Shown piece by piece: positions 16,186 through 24,302 of a DNA stretch of 62,334 bases. The notes beneath the pieces were generated by a model that saw nothing but the letters and a program-made list of their open reading frames with translations, did no database searches and had not been told where the DNA came from. Both the position numbers and the translations under genes were made by a program. Source of the DNA: a virus; the IMG/VR virus record IMGVR_UViG_3300000101_000013, positions 1-62,334 of that record; one strand, 5' to 3'. Each line of letters starts with the position of its first letter. Positions within the stretch are counted from its first letter, which is position 1.

Positions 16186-16703
16186 TAATACACCGCCAAA
16201 TTAAATGCAACAGTAAATTTTGAATTATCTGTTTCGTTAGTAGTAACACCATGTTTTAAATGACTTGGAAAAATAATGATATGTCCATTTTCAACAGCTA
16301 GTTGGCATCTATCATAATCATTATCGAAAAAGAAATGACAACTATCAGTGTCACCAATATCGTAATAGTAGCAGCCTGAATATGTTGCAGGATAATGACT
16401 ATGTATTTGTGCATAGTCTCCTTTATCATATTTTGCTATCCAAGAATTACATACGTAACGCAATTCACGCTGTGCATAATCACATACTGAATTATATATT
16501 TCTTCTTTCAAGGATGTCATTTCACATCCATCAATAATGCAATTCGACCAATCTTTGAAGTTACTTAATTTTACAGTTTTCCCCCACTCGGGTTGATAAC
16601 CAAACTCACTTTTAGCTATGGCTGTTTTAACTTCTTTTTGTATAGTATCAAATTTTTCTGCTTGCCTTACATATACTTTTGTGGGTAAAATATCATAAAT
16701 CAT
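16185..16703 (-). CDS. 2OG-Fe(II) oxygenase, 2OG-FeII_Oxy_5 type
   Basis: A 172-residue putative oxygenase. AQIHSHYPATYSGCYYYD provides the H-x-H iron motif and the aromatic strand usual in this family; FPSHLKHGVTTN provides the distal His. The N-terminus contains the DILPTKVYVRQ start common to phage members, in which an early segment names the product protein's beta core. It overlaps hldE by 11 bases upstream and shares one base with hldD downstream. It is probably a paralogue of the oxygenases at 14236-14880 and 17826-18341. The substrate is unknown. Confidence 0.75.
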   Translation of the reverse strand: MIYDILPTKVYVRQAEKFDTIQKEVKTAIAKSEFGYQPEWGKTVKLSNFKDWSNCIIDGCEMTSLKEEIYNSVCDYAQRELRYVCNSWIAKYDKGDYAQIHSHYPATYSGCYYYDIGDTDSCHFFFDNDYDRCQLAVENGHIIIFPSHLKHGVTTNETDNSKFTVAFNLAVY

Positions 16704-17829
16704 TTATTATCCTTGTGGTGCTATGTCCTTCAACTGTAGGAAAAATAACAACCTTAGCTAGTTCATTACCTACTACGGTATCAAACGTATAGTCGCCACC
16801 TTTTACTATAATATCTGGCTCTAATTTGGTGATTGCTTCTAAAGGTGTATCTTCTTCAAACACAATAACTTCGTCTACAAAACCAAGCTCTAAGAGGCTT
16901 TCCTTGCGGGTGTCTTCTCCGTTAATGGGTCTTAAATCGCCTTTTAACCTCTTGACACTGGAATCGCTGTTAATGCCCACTATTAGTCTGTTTCCAAGCG
17001 TTTTAGCGTGTCTAAGAAGCTTTAAATGACCAATATGTAATATATCAAATACACCATTAGTGAATACAATAATATCTTCTACATCGTCTTGTTTGAGTAT
17101 ATATGTGCCTGCGTGTTTAACACTTTCTGTTGATCCTTTAACTGCAACTTCTAGACATTTTTTATGTGTGTACCCTTTAGTAAGTCCGTAAACAAATGCC
17201 GCCATGAAACAATCGCCAGCGCCAGTAACATCTGATACTTCTAAATTGTCAACTGGTATCTCATATGATTTGCCGTCAATATTAGCAATAACTTCCTCAC
17301 CAGCATTAGTTGTAATAATATTACCCTGCCACTCATCAAATCCCAAACTATGAAACTCATTATAATTAGGTTTTACTAACCATGCATTTTCATAGAACCA
17401 TGCATTTTCTTTTGGGTCAACAATTACTTTACATCCAAATGTATTAATATATTTTATAATATCTTTTGCTTCGTCAAGTACACCTTTGTTATAATCACTT
17501 AGCACAACATAGTCGTACGGTGAAAAGTCAGTCGATTTTACAAGGTCTAATACATCTGTGCCACTTGATTGTGCGTCATCATCAATACGTGTAATATAAT
17601 GTCCGTCACAAATTATTCTAGTTTTAACACTTACTTGTCCTGGTGTTTCAAACATATCAACATCAACACCTAAATTTTTTAAGTTCTCATATACAAGTCC
17701 TGCTCCGCCTCTTGTTTCTTTTTCTTCAATATAAGTTACAACAGGCACAGGTGCTTCAGGGCTGATACGTGTAGACGTACCGTAAATATATTTGTCAATT
17801 ATTATATCACCTAATACTAATACTTTCAT
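16693..17829 (-). CDS. hldE: Bifunctional heptose-phosphate kinase / heptose 1-phosphate adenylyltransferase (HldE-like)
   Basis: HldE phosphorylates D-glycero-D-manno-heptose 7-phosphate at C1 and, after GmhB acts, adds AMP to form ADP-heptose. Residues 1-240 are a PfkB/ribokinase domain: the N-terminal LGDIIIDKYIYGTSTRISPE is close to bacterial HldE, and VTGAGDCFMAAF (201-212) holds the catalytic Asp. Residues 253-378 are a nucleotidyltransferase with FTNGVFDILHIGH (HIGH at 265-268), then GINSDSSVKRLKG and HSTTRII. Total length is 378 against about 475 in E. coli, with the kinase domain shortened. Overlaps of 4 bases upstream and 11 downstream place it inside the operon. Both halves look complete in their active-site motifs. 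Confidence 0.92.
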   Translation of the reverse strand: MKVLVLGDIIIDKYIYGTSTRISPEAPVPVVTYIEEKETRGGAGLVYENLKNLGVDVDMFETPGQVSVKTRIICDGHYITRIDDDAQSSGTDVLDLVKSTDFSPYDYVVLSDYNKGVLDEAKDIIKYINTFGCKVIVDPKENAWFYENAWLVKPNYNEFHSLGFDEWQGNIITTNAGEEVIANIDGKSYEIPVDNLEVSDVTGAGDCFMAAFVYGLTKGYTHKKCLEVAVKGSTESVKHAGTYILKQDDVEDIIVFTNGVFDILHIGHLKLLRHAKTLGNRLIVGINSDSSVKRLKGDLRPINGEDTRKESLLELGFVDEVIVFEEDTPLEAITKLEPDIIVKGGDYTFDTVVGNELAKVVIFPTVEGHSTTRIINDL

Positions 17830-18341
17830 TCGTAATCCATATATACATTGCCGCTTATTGTTGATCCAACTGATCCAGGACGAACATAATGTTCTAAGAA
17901 ACTAGGAAATATAATTATATCTCCTGTTTTTAATTCTGGTCTAAAGTCTAATGGAAAGTCCTTTACGTTTGTGCCTAAATGATTTTGTATATCCTTAAAC
18001 ATAGGATTCATAAAAACAGTTTTTGATTCTTCTACAGTTTCGTATATAACAAAACTCCAAGCACTATTTGGGTGTATGTGTATATCTTGCCAATCAGTTT
18101 TTTTATACTTGTTGCGCCATATAGGGCCAAATCTTGGATTAGGTCCAACTAGATGCTCTAGGTTTTTTGAAATAATACTTACTAGATATTCAAATGTTTC
18201 GGGTGCAATTTTATGTTCTTTTGTAAATGTACTAGGCGTTTCACTGAGCCAAGTAGGCTCAGTATCTTCTTGACTAATGTCAATTTTTTTTAAATCAATA
18301 GTGTCAATAAATATCGGAACACTAAACATATCAACACGCAT
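17826..18341 (-). CDS. 2OG-Fe(II) oxygenase, 2OG-FeII_Oxy_5 type
   Basis: A 171-residue putative oxygenase with DIHIHPNSAWSFVIYE (H-x-H iron motif) and FPSFLEHYVRPG (distal His). The N-terminal MFSVPIFIDTIDL is the usual opening strand. It differs from its paralogues in having an insert of about 20 residues (NPMFKDIQNHLGT) between the two halves of the site. Overlaps are 4 bases with hldE and 1 base with the upstream oxygenase. The substrate is unknown; the family call rests on motifs alone. Confidence 0.75.
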   Translation of the reverse strand: MRVDMFSVPIFIDTIDLKKIDISQEDTEPTWLSETPSTFTKEHKIAPETFEYLVSIISKNLEHLVGPNPRFGPIWRNKYKKTDWQDIHIHPNSAWSFVIYETVEESKTVFMNPMFKDIQNHLGTNVKDFPLDFRPELKTGDIIIFPSFLEHYVRPGSVGSTISGNVYMDYE

Positions 18342-18982
18342 TATGTTCTCCAGGGTTGTGCCGCTGGTAATGGCTTTGCTCTCATTGTTTTATACACTAA
18401 TGTAGCACGTAGTCCTGTATACGATTCATTTGGTGGCATTCCGTGATGTGGTATTTTGCCTTTAAATAAAAATACCCTACCTGGTTTAGGATAAACTTTT
18501 TGCCACTCGTCGTCAAGTTTGATAACTGTTTCGCCGCCCCATTCTTCTTTCCAATTCCTATTTACATAGTATATCCAACTAATACCATTATCACAATCAC
18601 AGTCAGAATGTGGTGTAGTGTTGTGTATATATTGTTGACCGTTAACAAGTATTTCACCTACTTCTAATTCGAAAGGAATTAATTGGGCAACTGCATTATA
18701 AATCATACTCCATGCACTATCTGACGAGTTTGCACTTTGTGGTGGGTATATTTGTTGCTTCAATGCAGGAATCTCTGGCCAGTCTGGATCTGCTCCTATA
18801 TCATAATTTGGATCTTCAGGGTAATTGCTTGTATGCCCGTACATCCAATTATAACCTGTAAATACTGCATCATGAACATGATTAATAATATATTGAGGGA
18901 ATAGATCATCAATTACAATCATTTGATCTTTTGCTAAATCTATTCCAGATAAGTCTTTTGCTTCTTTTCCATTAACTAACAT
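18341..18982 (-). CDS. 2OG-Fe(II) oxygenase with canonical HxD site
   Basis: A 213-residue oxygenase with a classic H-x-D motif in NTTPHSDCDCDNG, a distal His in KIPHHGMPPN and an Arg in GLRATLVYKT to bind 2-oxoglutarate. WGGETVIKLDDEW is the central strand pair typical of the P4H-like class, and the N-terminal IVIDDLFPQYIIN is the usual leading segment. It differs from the three H-x-H members of the operon. It overlaps the carbamoyltransferase gene by 11 bases. It may act on the same carbamoylated sugar or its carrier; that is inference. Confidence 0.8.
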   Translation of the reverse strand: MLVNGKEAKDLSGIDLAKDQMIVIDDLFPQYIINHVHDAVFTGYNWMYGHTSNYPEDPNYDIGADPDWPEIPALKQQIYPPQSANSSDSAWSMIYNAVAQLIPFELEVGEILVNGQQYIHNTTPHSDCDCDNGISWIYYVNRNWKEEWGGETVIKLDDEWQKVYPKPGRVFLFKGKIPHHGMPPNESYTGLRATLVYKTMRAKPLPAAQPWRT

Positions 18983-20777
18983 TTTCTACCTTTGCTAAAA
19001 TTCCGTGTTCTGCTATGTACAGATATTCAATATCACTGTTAGCAAGAGTTCTAAAAGCATCATCTAATGTTTCAACTAAAGGTTCTCCGCCTAAGTTAAA
19101 TGATGTGTTGAATATAATAGGAACACCTGTCTGTTTATAGAATTCATTAATGTAGTCATAGTATAATGGATTCTGTTCTCTTGTTACTGTTTGTATACGA
19201 CATGTGCCGTCGACATGTATAATGCTTGGAATCTTTTCGCCGATGCCTGGTTGGCAATTCATTGCATACATCATATGCGGTGATTCTTTCATTCCACGCA
19301 TATCAAACCATTCTTCTGCATGTTCAGCTAATATAGTACCAGCAAATGGACGGAAGTATTCTCTACGCTTGACTTTGTTAACATGATCTTTACCGTTAGG
19401 ATCTGTCGGATCATACATCAAACTTCTATTACCTAATGCACGTGGTCCTGACTCTGAACGTCCTTGGAACATTGCTACAATATTTTTGTCACACATAAGT
19501 TTCACAACTGATTCTATATCTGTTGTTTCTAACGTAGCATTATATTTTTCAGCTGTTACAGTCACTTGTTCGTTTGTATAATCTCGAGGTAATCCTAAAT
19601 ATAAACTTTCACCAAACGGAAGTACTTTCTTATTTTGTGATGTTTGATGATATGCAATAAATGCCGCACCAATTGCTGTTCCTGCATCGCTAGATACTGG
19701 TTCAACATATAGGTTAATATCCATATCTTTTAAGGTGTCTAAATAGTAATAATTAGCAACACAGTTAAGCCCGTAACCGCCACTTACTACAACATTTTTA
19801 TTGCCTGTACGTTCTACAGCATCTAAAATTAATTTTAATACTTGTTCTTGACTTTCGCTTTGTAATGCATATGCTAGGTCTCTTCTATTTTCAAGATCAA
19901 CAAGTTTATCCTGCATTATTCCTTCTGGTGTATGTAGTTCTTTAAAAAAGTTTTCATTTACTAAAGCACCATTTGGATAAGTTGGTCTAATTAAGTTAGA
20001 ATTTGCTACAGTCCAGTCTCCTCCAGCTGTGTGATATAATGGAGGAATATTAGCATTAGGCTTTCCATAAGGTGATAGCCCCATAGTTTTACCTGCTTCA
20101 ATTGCACTAAATCCACAATACTGTGTTACAGCTTCATATGCTTTAACAATGCCTGCACTATCGTCAATAATAACTTCGTGGTCACCTTCTTCATCAAATT
20201 TTTCACTAGACATATTAGGAACATATGCAGCTCTAAACGGACCATTTCCTCCCAAGTGTTTCCAGATAGTTTTTATATTATATGGATATTCACATGTAAA
20301 AATACTTTCTAATTCATATAACATGTTATCATAGCCATCCATTTGTGCTGGTATAAATGTTCCTGCACCGTCAACAATAACTGCTACTGCATCTTTGAAT
20401 CCGCTTCTATAAAATGCACACGCGGCATGTAGTTTATGGTGTATATGACTTAGGTCAACTACTTGTGGATGATTTAATACGTCGACACTAGGATCATTAT
20501 TAATTAATCCTAATTTACGTGCAAGTCCAGTGTATACATCATCACCTGTAAAATCTACTTTTCCTGCTGTTTCGTTTACTGGTTGTGTATGTGCAATAAC
20601 TAAAAAATCAATCTTGTCAGTGTAATCTAAAATTTTAACCATAGCCGCATAAGGACCGCCATCATATTTTTGTCTACTTAATCTTTCTTCTTCAATAGCA
20701 AATACAATTTCGCCGTCTTTAAGTAAACATACACCGCCGTTGTGCCCTCTTGTAATTGCAGCAATCCATTGACTCAT
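18972..20777 (-). CDS. NodU/CmcH-type O-carbamoyltransferase
   Basis: These enzymes use carbamoyl phosphate and ATP to carbamoylate a hydroxyl, often on a sugar. The 601-residue protein is full length. The N-terminal Kae1-like domain carries ITRGHNGGVCLLKDGEIVFA and EEERLSRQKYDG, with the metal ligands in SHIHHKLHAACAFY near residue 110. GGYGLNCVANYYY (about 334) and the C-terminal YrdC-like part with GRSESGPRALGNRS, RREYFRPFAG and FNTSFNLGGEPLVE complete the family pattern. It shares one base with the glycosyltransferase gene before it and overlaps the oxygenase after it by 11. In the operon it would carbamoylate heptose or another sugar; NodU and TobZ act on related sugar substrates. Confidence 0.92.
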   Translation of the reverse strand: MSQWIAAITRGHNGGVCLLKDGEIVFAIEEERLSRQKYDGGPYAAMVKILDYTDKIDFLVIAHTQPVNETAGKVDFTGDDVYTGLARKLGLINNDPSVDVLNHPQVVDLSHIHHKLHAACAFYRSGFKDAVAVIVDGAGTFIPAQMDGYDNMLYELESIFTCEYPYNIKTIWKHLGGNGPFRAAYVPNMSSEKFDEEGDHEVIIDDSAGIVKAYEAVTQYCGFSAIEAGKTMGLSPYGKPNANIPPLYHTAGGDWTVANSNLIRPTYPNGALVNENFFKELHTPEGIMQDKLVDLENRRDLAYALQSESQEQVLKLILDAVERTGNKNVVVSGGYGLNCVANYYYLDTLKDMDINLYVEPVSSDAGTAIGAAFIAYHQTSQNKKVLPFGESLYLGLPRDYTNEQVTVTAEKYNATLETTDIESVVKLMCDKNIVAMFQGRSESGPRALGNRSLMYDPTDPNGKDHVNKVKRREYFRPFAGTILAEHAEEWFDMRGMKESPHMMYAMNCQPGIGEKIPSIIHVDGTCRIQTVTREQNPLYYDYINEFYKQTGVPIIFNTSFNLGGEPLVETLDDAFRTLANSDIEYLYIAEHGILAKVENVS

Positions 20778-21799
20778 TATTTTTTATCTCCAATTAAATT
20801 AGTATTACCAGGAACTAACTTAGATATTTGCTTTTTAGTTTCTGGTGCTTTTACTACTGTACCTTTGCCTAAATGTTTTCTTACGCTACTACAGATTTCT
20901 TCAATTTGTTTTTTTGTTAATTCCATAACTTCGTCGTTATGTCTATCTTGTTCTTCTTCCATAGTTAAACGTATTGGCGCATATACACGTTTTCCGTCAC
21001 CTACGTCTATAATATCAAACTTAGGATCATCTGGGTAAGAAATATTAATAGGGTAAGTTGACCCTGTTATAATAGTTGCTGTACCATCTAATGCTTTTAC
21101 CATATGTTGACCTAAACTGTCACATCCTAAAAAGTGATCAGCTACATCAATTACACTTGACCAAATACGTAAGTCTGGTATTTGTGGTTGTGCTACTGGA
21201 TACTGTTTATTTTCTGTTTCTTCTAGCGGAACTGGTATTTCACTCATTATAATTATTGCGTATTCTTTTTTAAGTACGTTAATAATATCTACAATATTGT
21301 TTAGTTGAAAACTACGGCTAGTTGGATCTACAATAAAGTCGCCGTGTGTTTCTGTTGTTCTTCCAAATGGTTGTACAACTAATACTTTGTCTTTACCAGT
21401 ACCTTGTTTTATTTCTTCAACAATAGTTGCGGCTTGTACAATTTCTTGTTTGTTTGCATATATTTTAGGAGCGCCTACTTTACGCAATCCTTTGTTATTA
21501 ATGTTAATATCAAATGCTTGTGCTAAGTCACACTTTTGATTGTAATATTCCCATACTCTATATGGTTCTGGTGTTATACAATTTCTGTCTTTGATGTGTT
21601 CTTCAAATAACCCTTTATGCCAGTGGTCGTATGCTCTATTGTGTAGAGTAGGATGTCCTTTATAAAAGTCCATGCCTCCTTCACATACAATGATAAAGTC
21701 ATCGTTGGGATTTTCTTTTTCATATAGTTCAAATGCTGGCAGGGAACATATCACTCTTCCTGCTCCGCCGTTAATAAAAAATGCTGTAGATCTTGTCAA
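20777..21799 (-). CDS. Heptosyltransferase-like glycosyltransferase (GT9 type)
   Basis: GT9 heptosyltransferases move heptose from ADP-heptose to LPS core. This 340-residue protein has the GT-B outline of that family. The N-terminal FFINGGAGRVICSLPAFE resembles the GAxGD loop. A central VVQPFGRTTETHGD segment follows. DVADHFLGCDSLGQHMVKAL (about 230) and TIITGSTYPINISYPDD match the family's D-S-x-x-x-H-x-A and GxTxP motif region. Motifs are degenerate, so confidence is moderate; another sugar could be the donor. It is the first gene of the operon: AAGGAG lies upstream of the ATG and a sigma70-like promoter just before it. Its presence beside ADP-heptose synthesis genes makes a heptose donor likely. 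Confidence 0.7.
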   Translation of the reverse strand: MTRSTAFFINGGAGRVICSLPAFELYEKENPNDDFIIVCEGGMDFYKGHPTLHNRAYDHWHKGLFEEHIKDRNCITPEPYRVWEYYNQKCDLAQAFDININNKGLRKVGAPKIYANKQEIVQAATIVEEIKQGTGKDKVLVVQPFGRTTETHGDFIVDPTSRSFQLNNIVDIINVLKKEYAIIIMSEIPVPLEETENKQYPVAQPQIPDLRIWSSVIDVADHFLGCDSLGQHMVKALDGTATIITGSTYPINISYPDDPKFDIIDVGDGKRVYAPIRLTMEEEQDRHNDEVMELTKKQIEEICSSVRKHLGKGTVVKAPETKKQISKLVPGNTNLIGDKK

Positions 21800-21820
21800 A
21801 TTAAACTCCTTATAGTGTTT

Positions 21821-21849
21821 ATTATAACACCATATTAGTGATTATACAA
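21821..21849 (-). promoter_or_regulatory. Sigma70-like promoter of the heptose operon
   Basis: On the minus strand TTGTAT (21849-21844), a 17-base spacer and a perfect TATAAT (21826-21821) lie upstream of the GT9 gene; the expected start near 21814 leaves a short leader with AAGGAG before the ATG at 21799. This is a host-type promoter, in contrast to the late boxes before structural genes. Confidence 0.65.
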
Positions 21850-21850
21850 G

Positions 21851-21860
21851 ATATTTATTG
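21851..21860 (-). promoter_or_regulatory. Candidate late promoter box
   Basis: Minus-strand CAATAAATAT lies just upstream of the sigma70-like promoter of the operon. If active, it would give a second, late start for the heptose operon. Confidence 0.3.
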
Positions 21861-21882
21861 AGGTTTTTTCAAATGAGGTGGA

Positions 21883-21916
21883 AAAGCGAACGCAACAATT
21901 AAGTTACGCTCGCTTT
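21883..21916 (-). terminator. Hairpin terminator after the 242-residue gene
   Basis: A 10-base stem (AAAGCGAGCG with CGTTCGCTTT, one G-U pair) with a 14-base loop and a short T run follows the stop of the 242-residue gene by about 12 bases. It would separate the fibre transcript from the heptose operon. Confidence 0.65.
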
Positions 21917-21928
21917 AAAAATTTTAAA

Positions 21929-22657
21929 TTACATTATGATTGAATCAGTATCTGGATCAACCATTCCTGTTTCTGGATCTGCTCCAACTTGGATCGGTTC
22001 CATGTTGTATGCAAATATTGCAGGAACTCCGGCATTTTGCAATACTGTTGGCCAGTCACGTAGTCTTTGACGATAGTCTTCCCACTGTGTTCTAAGTGCT
22101 GCAGGCATGTCTGGGTTAAGTTCACTATCACTGTTTTTTAAGAAAGAGTTACGTTTTGCTCTAACATCATCCCAAGTAATATCTCTTCCAATATCAATAC
22201 CCATAATATAATCTCTAGGTTCTTTAACTGGTATTGTTGGTACACCGTCTGCATCAAATGTTACTTGATCGTCATGTAAAAATTGATACGGTAGTACTGG
22301 TGTTTGATATGTAAATGGTGCATATCCTGCAATCTTAGTTGCTCCTGTTGGTGTAGCTTCACCTGTATGATCTTCTTCCATCTCGTCGATGATCGGTCCA
22401 CGTAACTGACATAATTCTGGATGTTCTGTGCAATCTATTTCTACATATCTGCAATCATCTGGAATTGGTCTTCCATCGTTTTTTTCAATCTCTGTGATAG
22501 GTCCTAATTCTTCTCTGTTTGTAGTATTGTTTACAATGAAGAAAAGTTTATCAGGTCCATCGTACTGAGCCGTTCTTGTATTACCATCTGTAAAAGTATG
22601 GTCCACACATAGTTCATTTGGAACATTGTATGTGTAATTAAATTGTATCATTGGCAT
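21929..22657 (-). CDS. Structural protein with tail-assembly-chaperone-like C-terminal domain
   Basis: A 242-residue protein. Residues about 165-215 (RAKRNSFLKNSDSELNPDMP, then WEDYRQRLRDWPTVLQNAG) match the pattern of phage tail assembly chaperones/tail-fibre assembly proteins (an R-x-x-L-L-x-x-SD segment followed by W-x-x-YRQ-x-LRD-P). The N-terminal part is acidic with no motif I recognise. It is downstream of three cysteine-rich genes, so it may help fold or attach those fibre tips. AGGAGAG and a double AATAAATA box lie upstream. It ends at a strong hairpin terminator. The chaperone domain is fairly clear; the client is inferred. Confidence 0.65.
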   Translation of the reverse strand: MPMIQFNYTYNVPNELCVDHTFTDGNTRTAQYDGPDKLFFIVNNTTNREELGPITEIEKNDGRPIPDDCRYVEIDCTEHPELCQLRGPIIDEMEEDHTGEATPTGATKIAGYAPFTYQTPVLPYQFLHDDQVTFDADGVPTIPVKEPRDYIMGIDIGRDITWDDVRAKRNSFLKNSDSELNPDMPAALRTQWEDYRQRLRDWPTVLQNAGVPAIFAYNMEPIQVGADPETGMVDPDTDSIIM

Positions 22658-22680
22658 AATATATTTCTCTCCTGTATTAC

Positions 22681-22693
22681 TATTTATTTATTC
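22681..22693 (-). promoter_or_regulatory. Candidate late promoter box
   Basis: Minus-strand GAATAAATAAATA about 25 bases upstream of the 242-residue gene and in the 36-base gap after the cysteine-rich gene. It resembles the T4 late box. Confidence 0.4.
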
Positions 22694-23503
22694 TTAGTAA
22701 AAAGTTAGTTTGACTAATCCCGGTCCGCCTGTGCCACCTTGGCCACAGCATCTACCGCAATAGTTTGATGTTGCATTTTGACCGCCTTGTCCGTATGGTG
22801 CTATCCAGCAACCACATCGTATCCAGCAATAATTTGAGTTTTGTTCAGCATATCCTGTGTTTAAAGCTACAGCACCTGTTGAGTGTCCTATGTGTTTCCA
22901 ACAGTGACATGCACTACCTGGATACATATAAGCTGACGCACCCTGGAAGTTACCACCGTGTGTATAACCTACATAGTCTTGACTTGAACTTGTGCCGTTA
23001 CAACCAGATTGTACACAGTATGGCATACTAGAGTGACAGTTATCAGTCCAAGAGCCGTTTGCACAACCTCTTTGTCCGCCACATGCACAAACACATATTC
23101 CTGCACCACATGCAAACGATGAACATCCATTACAGCCGTTACATTCTCTACTTAGACATCTATAAACACCTGCAGCACACATTCTATATGTACATCCAGA
23201 TGTTGTCTGTATTGTCTTACTTGTATATGCTCCACCGCCTGGAGGTCCAAAGTGTTGACATCTGTTACATGAACAAGCACCAGATCCGTTTCCGCCAGCA
23301 CCCCATAATTCAAAATTTAAATTTCTAACTTGGTCAGGTGTAGTCCATAAACAACAACACCCTGCTGAACATCTGCATGGATTACCCCATGTCCATTTCA
23401 CACACCAGTTGTCTCTCACTCCTGCTGCAAAATTATCTGCATCAACTGATCCGTCAACTATTTGTGCTCCGGTAACTTTTTTATAACTTCTATAACTTGC
23501 CAT
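22694..23503 (-). CDS. Cysteine-rich glycine-rich adhesin-like protein, copy 1
   Basis: A 269-residue protein with about 31 cysteines by hand count. It has the shared plan of the three tandem copies: a start of the SYKKVTGAQIVDGSV type, a CRCSAGCCCLW block near residue 42, ELWGAGGNG, CSCNRCQHF, GVYRCLSREC and a C-terminal CGRCCGQGGTGGPGLVKL. The glycine-rich end with a GGPGLVKLTF close is like the polyglycine tips of phage adhesins. Cysteine density argues either for disulphide-bonded or metal-bound folding. The start has no clear AGGAG, only a GGGACAAG run. Similar proteins occur in marine T4-like phages, to my recollection, but I know of no described function. Receptor binding is inferred. 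Confidence 0.7.
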   Translation of the reverse strand: MASYRSYKKVTGAQIVDGSVDADNFAAGVRDNWCVKWTWGNPCRCSAGCCCLWTTPDQVRNLNFELWGAGGNGSGACSCNRCQHFGPPGGGAYTSKTIQTTSGCTYRMCAAGVYRCLSRECNGCNGCSSFACGAGICVCACGGQRGCANGSWTDNCHSSMPYCVQSGCNGTSSSQDYVGYTHGGNFQGASAYMYPGSACHCWKHIGHSTGAVALNTGYAEQNSNYCWIRCGCWIAPYGQGGQNATSNYCGRCCGQGGTGGPGLVKLTFY

Positions 23504-23512
23504 TTCTTGTCC

Positions 23513-24292
23513 CTAAATATATGTTAGTCTTACTAGGCCGCCACCGCCGGTTCCGCCCTGTCCACAGCAACGACCGCAATATGTATTCATTGCACTTTGT
23601 CCACCAGTTCCGTATGGTACACTAAAGTTACCACAACGTACCCAACATTCTCTAATACCTTGTGTACTTATTCCGCCGATAATTGGTGCAACACCTTGAT
23701 GTATTTCTTGCACGTGACAATGACAATAGCCTGACGCTGTTGACCACGCTGGATTGTTTGGAACAACATACATATCACCATTGTTGTGTGTTGGACATCT
23801 ACAATATGCATTTGTATAGAAACATCCGTTTGACCATGATGTGTTTGCTTCTGCTCTATATCCACCACAAGCACAAAAGCCTGACATGTTATAGCCGTTC
23901 ATATAAGTTGTACACCCATTACAGCCTGTACATTCTCTACTTAGACATCTATACACACCAGAAGCACATGTAGTATATGTACATCCTGGTCTTGTTCCTA
24001 GTGTTTTTGTGTTATGACTACCGCCCATGGCTGCTTTAAAGTGTTGACATCTGTTACATGAGCATGAACCTGCGCCATTGCCTCCAGCTCCCCATAAGTC
24101 TACAGTTAATCTGCATACTCCAGTAGGTACAGTCCAGTTACAACAGCAACCTCCACTACATCTACAAGGTACGCCCGATATCCATTTTACACCATAATTG
24201 TTTAATGTATTTGAATTAATATCATTATCAGTTAATGTTCCATTAACCATTTGGTCGCCGTGTACCTTTTTATAACTTGCATAACTTGCCAT
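23513..24292 (-). CDS. Cysteine-rich glycine-rich adhesin-like protein, copy 2
   Basis: A 259-residue paralogue of its neighbours with about 27 cysteines. The conserved blocks are all present: SYKKVHGDQMVNGTL, CRCSGGCCCNW, DLWGAGGNG, CSCNRCQHF, GVYRCLSREC and CGRCCGQGGTGGGGLVRL. The middle third (after YMNGYNMSGFCACGG) diverges most from copies 1 and 3 and would be the likely specificity region. It sits 9-10 bases from each neighbour. It has fewer cysteines than the others because the segment after the second block loses several. The function is inferred as for copy 1. Confidence 0.7.
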   Translation of the reverse strand: MASYASYKKVHGDQMVNGTLTDNDINSNTLNNYGVKWISGVPCRCSGGCCCNWTVPTGVCRLTVDLWGAGGNGAGSCSCNRCQHFKAAMGGSHNTKTLGTRPGCTYTTCASGVYRCLSRECTGCNGCTTYMNGYNMSGFCACGGYRAEANTSWSNGCFYTNAYCRCPTHNNGDMYVVPNNPAWSTASGYCHCHVQEIHQGVAPIIGGISTQGIRECWVRCGNFSVPYGTGGQSAMNTYCGRCCGQGGTGGGGLVRLTYI

Positions 24293-24302
24293 TAATAATT
24301 CC

